DNA of 64,000 nucleotides, taken from contig CM043965.1 in assembly GCA_014529385.2 (NCBI GenBank), positions 11,768,412 to 11,832,411 of the forward strand, in the 5' to 3' direction. The notes beneath the pieces were generated by a model, which saw only the letters and a program-made list of their open reading frames with translations, was not told where the DNA came from and did not search any database. Every line of letters starts with the position of its first letter. The first letter of the stretch is position 1. Positions 59,532-64,000 of the stretch are shown one piece after another. The stretch comes from Adiantum capillus-veneris (taxonomy: Eukaryota; Streptophyta; Polypodiopsida; Polypodiales; Pteridaceae). The translations under genes were made by a program, and so were the position numbers.

Positions 59532-61001
59532 AGAACCCACACATCTCGACAATCGCTTCTCATGGAAATTAATGCAAAGGCTACATCAAGCCCTATCAGT
59601 GCTGAAGGACTTGTTTTACAAAGAAGTATCAACATACAACAAGCAAGCCAAGAGGAGCCAAAATATGCCAACCTACTCGACAAAATGGTGGCATCCAAAG
59701 ACCAACACAATGATAGAGGCCTTAATCTCAAGAACTTATGGCATTGGGTTTCAGGCCATGAACAGGTAAGTCCAAGTCTCCATTAAAAATACATGGCATA
59801 AAAGTCAAGAGTCGGGCAGCTGAGCCACTAAATGAGCAAGGCATTAGTCCCAAAGCTTCGAGTAATATTCTCTGTGGTCTAAGAGTCTTAGCTATTCTAG
59901 GTACTGCTCAAGGTGGAGGAGTTGAGCATATTTATGTTGTGTCACTCATGCTGGTATAGGTGAGCATAAGAGTCCAAGTCTATGTATTTTAAGTTTGGTG
60001 AAGTGAAGAAGAGAGTCCAAAAGACACTCACGCACTATGCATAGTGAGTAATGAGTGGAGAAGCTTCAACATAAAAAACCCTTCTTGGAAATGTGGAAGC
60101 TATTGAGATGCCCTTGGATAGCACATGTGCTACATTTGTTCCTTGAAGCACCCAACAACTCATTTTTCACACCGCATGATTTTCTTGAAAGAACTCTTGT
60201 GTGCATATAGAGTGTCCCATAATTGGCACTTGCATTACGCACTCTTACTTTATTTCTCCCAAGCACTCACCTTGCATGAACAGGTACTCAACTTCCAAGT
60301 GTTCAACTCCAATAAGAGCGTATACCAAAGGCACTTTTTTTTCCACCGGGTTTTTTCCCTTTGGTCATCCAGGTTTTAAGACCCTAATCTAGACCTAATC
60401 ATCAACTTCTTGTATATATTCCTTCTACATCAACAATAAGGAAAGGGCTACCCAAATCAATCAACAACAACTTGGAGCAAAAACAGCAGGTCTCCATATG
60501 CTTATCAAGAGCATCTTTTATCTTCAAGGGTGACAACAAAGCTCCATCCAACAATGGCACATCAAATAATGGCCTACAACATCAAGCAATGAGAAATTTA
60601 GCAAGTGAGCTATCCACAACAATCAAAACTAGCTCACACAGTGCTTCAACATTGGTGACCTATTGCAGACAACTCAAATTGTAGTAAACCTTGAAAGAAT
60701 ATCCATCATAAAGTCCATGCCACAAAGAGGATTAGTTCTACACGATCAAACACTTCAACATCCATCTTTACAGTGGCTAAGATTGGCAACCAAGAGGTGA
60801 ATGCACAACAAGAAGATAGTTGCCTCGATAATCAAAGCTCAAATCATGTATCAACAACATGACAGCTATGCATTACTCAAGGAAGGGGGGAGCGCCATCA
60901 ACAACAACGCGCTTCCCAAGATGAAGACCAACCTTGAAGACAAAGCTGAAGACAATCCTATGACAGGCTGCATAAGGTCATGTCAAGGGACGACACGATC
61001 T
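59532..61001 (+). other. 3' untranslated part of C
   Basis: The end of the long frame (to about 59,786) runs into CAGGTAAGT at 59,764-59,772, a perfect plant splice-donor type. After that only short ORFs. A stretch near 60,330-60,380 (TTTTTTTTCCACCGGGTTTTTTCCC) is pyrimidine-rich, of a type I recall near the 3' ends of plant retrotransposons. No domain seen. Confidence 0.5.
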
Positions 61002-61014
61002 AGGAAGGGGGGAG
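61002..61014 (+). promoter_or_regulatory. Polypurine tract of C
   Basis: AGGAAGGGGGGAG flush with the 3' LTR. Confidence 0.9.
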
Positions 61015-61954
61015 TGTTTGGAGGTGATAACAACATACAAGTGCCCACCTAGCCAAGGCGCCCGTTGGGTCATCCGACCAAAGTTTTGATGTGGTCACAT
61101 TATTTTTCCGATGTTTAATACATCAAACCCTATAAAAGCCTAATGTCAATCGTCTATGTCAAGTCTGAGTCAAAGATGTAATTTTTCCAGTGATGTAGGT
61201 AAAGGTCCATGAGAAGTTGGCCGCCGGCCACTTTAGAAAGCCCTATGTATATAATACACTAAGGTTAGTGGGAAAGGGAGATCATTTTTTTTGAAGATAA
61301 GTGACTATTGCGTTACGCACAGAGAGCTACCTCTTTGCTCCAACTTGTAATCATCGCTTATGTGGCTACGGTAATCCAAATTCAGTTTTGTTTCTTGCAT
61401 TGTGTTCCTCTTACTCTGCTCTTTCATTCAAGTGTAAGCATTCAAGATTCGGTGAAGGTTTCAAACGCGTCCGTTTAGGCCTTAAATCATTGTTTTGAGT
61501 GTTTATATGCATATTTTATGTTGTTTTGACCCTAGGAGAGGCTTTGGGGACCCAAAAACGACCCTTTAGGATCATCCACTTACTGTTTTTGCGTACTGTG
61601 GGACGAACGATTGCAATCGTTGTACCTCTCCAGAATGCTGTGACAGTGATAGGGTATTTTCCTGATAGTCCCCTGTAGCTTCCCTTCAAGTTTCGTGAGA
61701 TTCCGATATGATTTGCATGGTAAACGGGCGTGATGACTGTAGAGCTGTGTAGAAGGACATAGGCAGATTACTTAGCTTTCGTGCGTTTGATTTGCTTGTA
61801 GAGTTAGTAGTTGCATCTCTTCGAGTTCACTTCATTAGGATTGACACCCTAGTGAGTTTCCATGCCTCATCCGAGTCGCTTCCCCTGTATCGATAATTTT
61901 ATGTTGATGCTTGAGAGCTATGCTATGGACGTCCGTTGCGGCGACCCGCAAACA
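61015..61954 (+). repeat. 3' LTR of C
   Basis: 940 bp; TATA box 61,248-61,256; palindrome at 61,606-61,621 conserved. About twenty substitutions and one indel relative to the 5' copy. Confidence 0.95.
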
Positions 61955-61959
61955 AACAA

Positions 61960-62936
61960 CCTGTCAAGGAACTACGAAAATAGGGCGAGTCCTACGAAGG
62001 ACCTAAAAACGCAAAAAAGATAGATCTGGCTGACCCATAGAAGAGCCTAGACCTGCCTACATTGCAAATGACCTAACGGAAGAAGAAGAAGAGGTTTTGT
62101 TAAGCTTACTAAAAGAATACCAAGATATCTTTGCTTGGTCTTATAAGGACCTCAAGGGTGTTGATCCAAAAATCTGCCAACATACCATACCGATGAGAGA
62201 CGATGCGAAACCAAGCAGAAAAAGGCCATACAGGTATAATGAGACATTTATCAGAAATATCAAAGCAAAATTTGAAAAGCTAAAGGAAGCCAAATTCATT
62301 TATGAAATTGAACACACAGATTGGGTGTCTCCAATTGTGGTGGTATCCAAGAAAAATGAAAAATTACGAGTGTGTGTCAATCTCAAGAAAGTGAATGCAG
62401 CTACCATTAGAGACAACTTTCCTCTTCCAATCACTTAACATGTTTTAGAATGAGTTGCAAGAAAATAAGCTTACAGCTTTTTAGATGTCTTTTTGGGATA
62501 CAATCAAATTTTGATTCATCCCAAAGATCAGCATAAAATTTGTTTTGCAATTGAATGGGGTATTTTTGCCTATTGGGTTATGCCTTTTGGGTTAACTAAT
62601 GCTCTCGCCACCTTTCAAAGATTGATGAGCCATGATTTTTAAGAATATCTTTGCAATTTCTTGGAACTATATATGGATGATCTATGTGTACATTCATCAA
62701 TCAGGGCTGATCATTTTGAACACCTCAAAAAGGTATTCGAAAGACGCAGACTTTATAGGATTTGCTTAAATCTTGAAAAATGCACATTCATGGATAGACA
62801 AGGAAAAATTCTTGGATATATAGTGTCTAAAAATGGCATAGCTACTGATATGGATAAAATTCATGTTATTGCTGATTTTCCTACACCGACAACAGTCAAA
62901 AGGGTTCAAGCCTTCATGGGACATTGTGGATATTAG
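61960..62936 (+). pseudogene. Reverse transcriptase of B
   Basis: Resumes after C. KEYQDIFAWSYKDLKGVD, then DWVSPIVVVSKKNEKLRVCV and FPLPIT (62,097-62,438, then a stop). VMPFGLTNALATFQ follows and an intact catalytic YMDD in LELYMDDLCVHS (about 62,690), then the connection domain FMGHCGY before a stop at 62,934. Several stops, but the active-site residues survive. Confidence 0.88.
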
Positions 62937-63540
62937 AGATGATTCATTTACATGTATGCTATAATTGCAAAACCCATGTATAGATTGATTACACACTTTG
63001 AATGAACTGATGAGTGTGAAGAATCCTTCATGAAGCTTAATCAAGCTCTCACTTCAACTCCAATATTGAAAGCACCAGATTGGAATTAGATATTCCACAT
63101 ACATGTAGATGCTTCCAATTTTTCCATCGGGTGTATCCTAGCTCAACCAGGAGACGAGAAAATTGATTTTCCTATTTCTTATGCTAGCCGACAGTTAAAT
63201 ATGGCAGAGAAAAACTACACCATCAAAAGGGAAGGACTAGGAATAATCTATGCCATAAAAAATTATAGAAATTACGTATTAGCTAACAAATTTGTGTTCT
63301 TTGTGGACCACCAAGCCTTATTGTACTTGGTCAAGAAGCCATGCAACACAGGTAGAATAGTGAGATAGTTCATCATTCTTCTGGAATTTGATCTCATTGT
63401 AGTTGTAAAAAGGGAACCACTCATCAAAGAGAAAATCATGTATCAAGGATTGCTTCAGAAGAATCACCTAAGGGAGTAGACAATGATCTACGAGATGCAT
63501 ATCTGTTCTCCGTTGAAATGATACCTCTATGGTCAGAAAA
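62937..63540 (+). pseudogene. RNase H of B
   Basis: HIHVDASNFSIGCILAQPGD keeps the catalytic Asp. REGLGIIYAIKNY and FFVDHQALLYLVKKP follow, then the frame decays with a TAG at about 63,366. A single gypsy RNase H, no second domain. Confidence 0.8.
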
Positions 63541-64000
63541 CATAGTATCCTTGATGTCAATAGCTCAAGTGGATGAATAAATACCCCTTTCTATTACAAT
63601 TGCATTAATTGAGCAATCGGCTATGTATCAATTACTAGTTGGAAGGTTGTACAAAATAAATAAAAATGGAATATTGCTTTTATGCATTAATCTTGAGGAG
63701 AAAACGCAATACCTGAGTTAAGCACATATTACCATAGTAGGACTTCACTTTGCGAAAGACCAAACTATGTGACGGATCTTAAGACTTGGAGTATTCTGGC
63801 CAACTATGAGGAGTGATGTTCATTCCTGTGTGAAAAATTATCCTCAATTTCAAAAAAAAACACCCATACCTCATGTGACATTGTTGCTCCTTAGTGGAGT
63901 AACTATCTAGTTACTTAGTTATCAAGCCAAACATTTCCTGAGGATATGAGTAAACTCTGTCAAAGGCAATTGAAACAGAAGCAAGAGACTATGCTCTTAT
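63541..64000 (+). pseudogene. First HHCC module of B integrase, running to window end
   Basis: LVGRLYKINKNGILLLCINL, then AHITIVGLHFAKDQT, then LGVFWPTMRSDVHSCVKNYP. The two His are present but the second and third expected Cys read Tyr and Phe. The following text (PEDMSKL, ETEARDYALI) matches A just before its second HHCC module, which would lie beyond 64,000. Confidence 0.65.

Larger units (their letters stand above)
51223..61959 (+). mobile_element. Non-autonomous Gag-protease element C of lineage X
   Basis: LTRs 51,228-52,166 and 61,015-61,954, about 2-3% different by eye. TSD AACAA at 51,223-51,227 and 61,955-61,959; PBS and polypurine tract intact. The internal 8.8 kb has Gag, protease and the post-integrase domain, but neither RT nor integrase. 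Inserted in B upstream of its RT. Similar in plan to Gag-only terminal-repeat elements known in plants. Confidence 0.93.
44705..64000 (+). mobile_element. Gypsy lineage X element B, visible part
   Basis: 5' LTR 44,705-45,604, PBS, leader, Gag, protease, linker, then element C inserted, then RT, RNase H and the integrase zinc modules up to the window end. The lack of a purine tract before 44,705 argues that this is B's 5' LTR inserted in A, not A's own 3' LTR. The 3' LTR and TSD lie outside the window. Confidence 0.75.

Noticed and set aside
63800-64000. Host gene start near the window end
   Set aside because: Aligns with the linker between HHCC modules of A, so it is integrase of B.

Overview
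This is intergenic DNA from a large, retrotransposon-rich nuclear genome, almost certainly a land plant. The plant call rests on plant-type Ty1/copia and Ty3/gypsy polyproteins, primer-binding sites (PBS) matching plant tRNA-iMet and tRNA-Asp, and a Tat/Ogre-type element with two RNase H domains and an ORF before gag. I see no convincing intact host gene, rRNA, tRNA gene or CRISPR array. The species cannot be fixed from sequence alone; a fern, lycophyte or gymnosperm-sized genome would fit, but that is a guess.

Layout: 1-2.3 kb holds the 5' end of a minus-strand gypsy element (D). 3.8-7.7 kb holds a truncated Tat-like element (E, minus). 7.8-8.9 kb is a decayed integrase relic (plus). 9.17-10.67 kb is the 3' part of a broken copia element (H, minus). 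At 10,671 begins a plus-strand gypsy element A, which carries most of what follows as nested insertions. N (12,163-13,886, small non-autonomous copia-like) sits in A's leader. O (22,312-43,001, minus, TSD CAAAC) splits A's integrase. Inside O sit the intact copia element M (26,425-31,977, minus, TSD AGAGG) and the Tat-like element G (33,403-42,603, minus, TSD CTAC), which split O's 5' LTR. B (5' LTR from 44,705, plus) sits at the 3' end of A. C (51,228-61,954, plus, TSD AACAA) is inserted into B just upstream of its reverse transcriptase. The window ends in B's integrase. Insertion order read from the nesting: relic, then H, A, then N/O/B, then M/G/C.

A, B, C and the 7.8-kb relic form one gypsy lineage (called lineage X here). 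It has a tRNA-Asp-type PBS, a long leader, a Gag with two zinc knuckles, an aspartic protease, RT-RNase H, two successive HHCC modules before the integrase core, and a second retropepsin-like domain after integrase. C lacks RT and integrase altogether but keeps Gag, protease and the post-integrase domain in one 4.86-kb frame broken only by point stops, so it looks like a non-autonomous Gag-encoding element.

The most striking pattern is in the leaders of A, B and C. Each carries an array of units about 250-290 bp apart, each centred on a family-specific palindrome of 12-28 bp with a CGCG (or CpG-decayed) centre. C also has a variant in its LTR. Symmetric arm changes between units suggest that the dyad itself is maintained. 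This is my best candidate for an undescribed system, perhaps RNA dimerisation/packaging signals or paired protein-binding sites of the retroelement.
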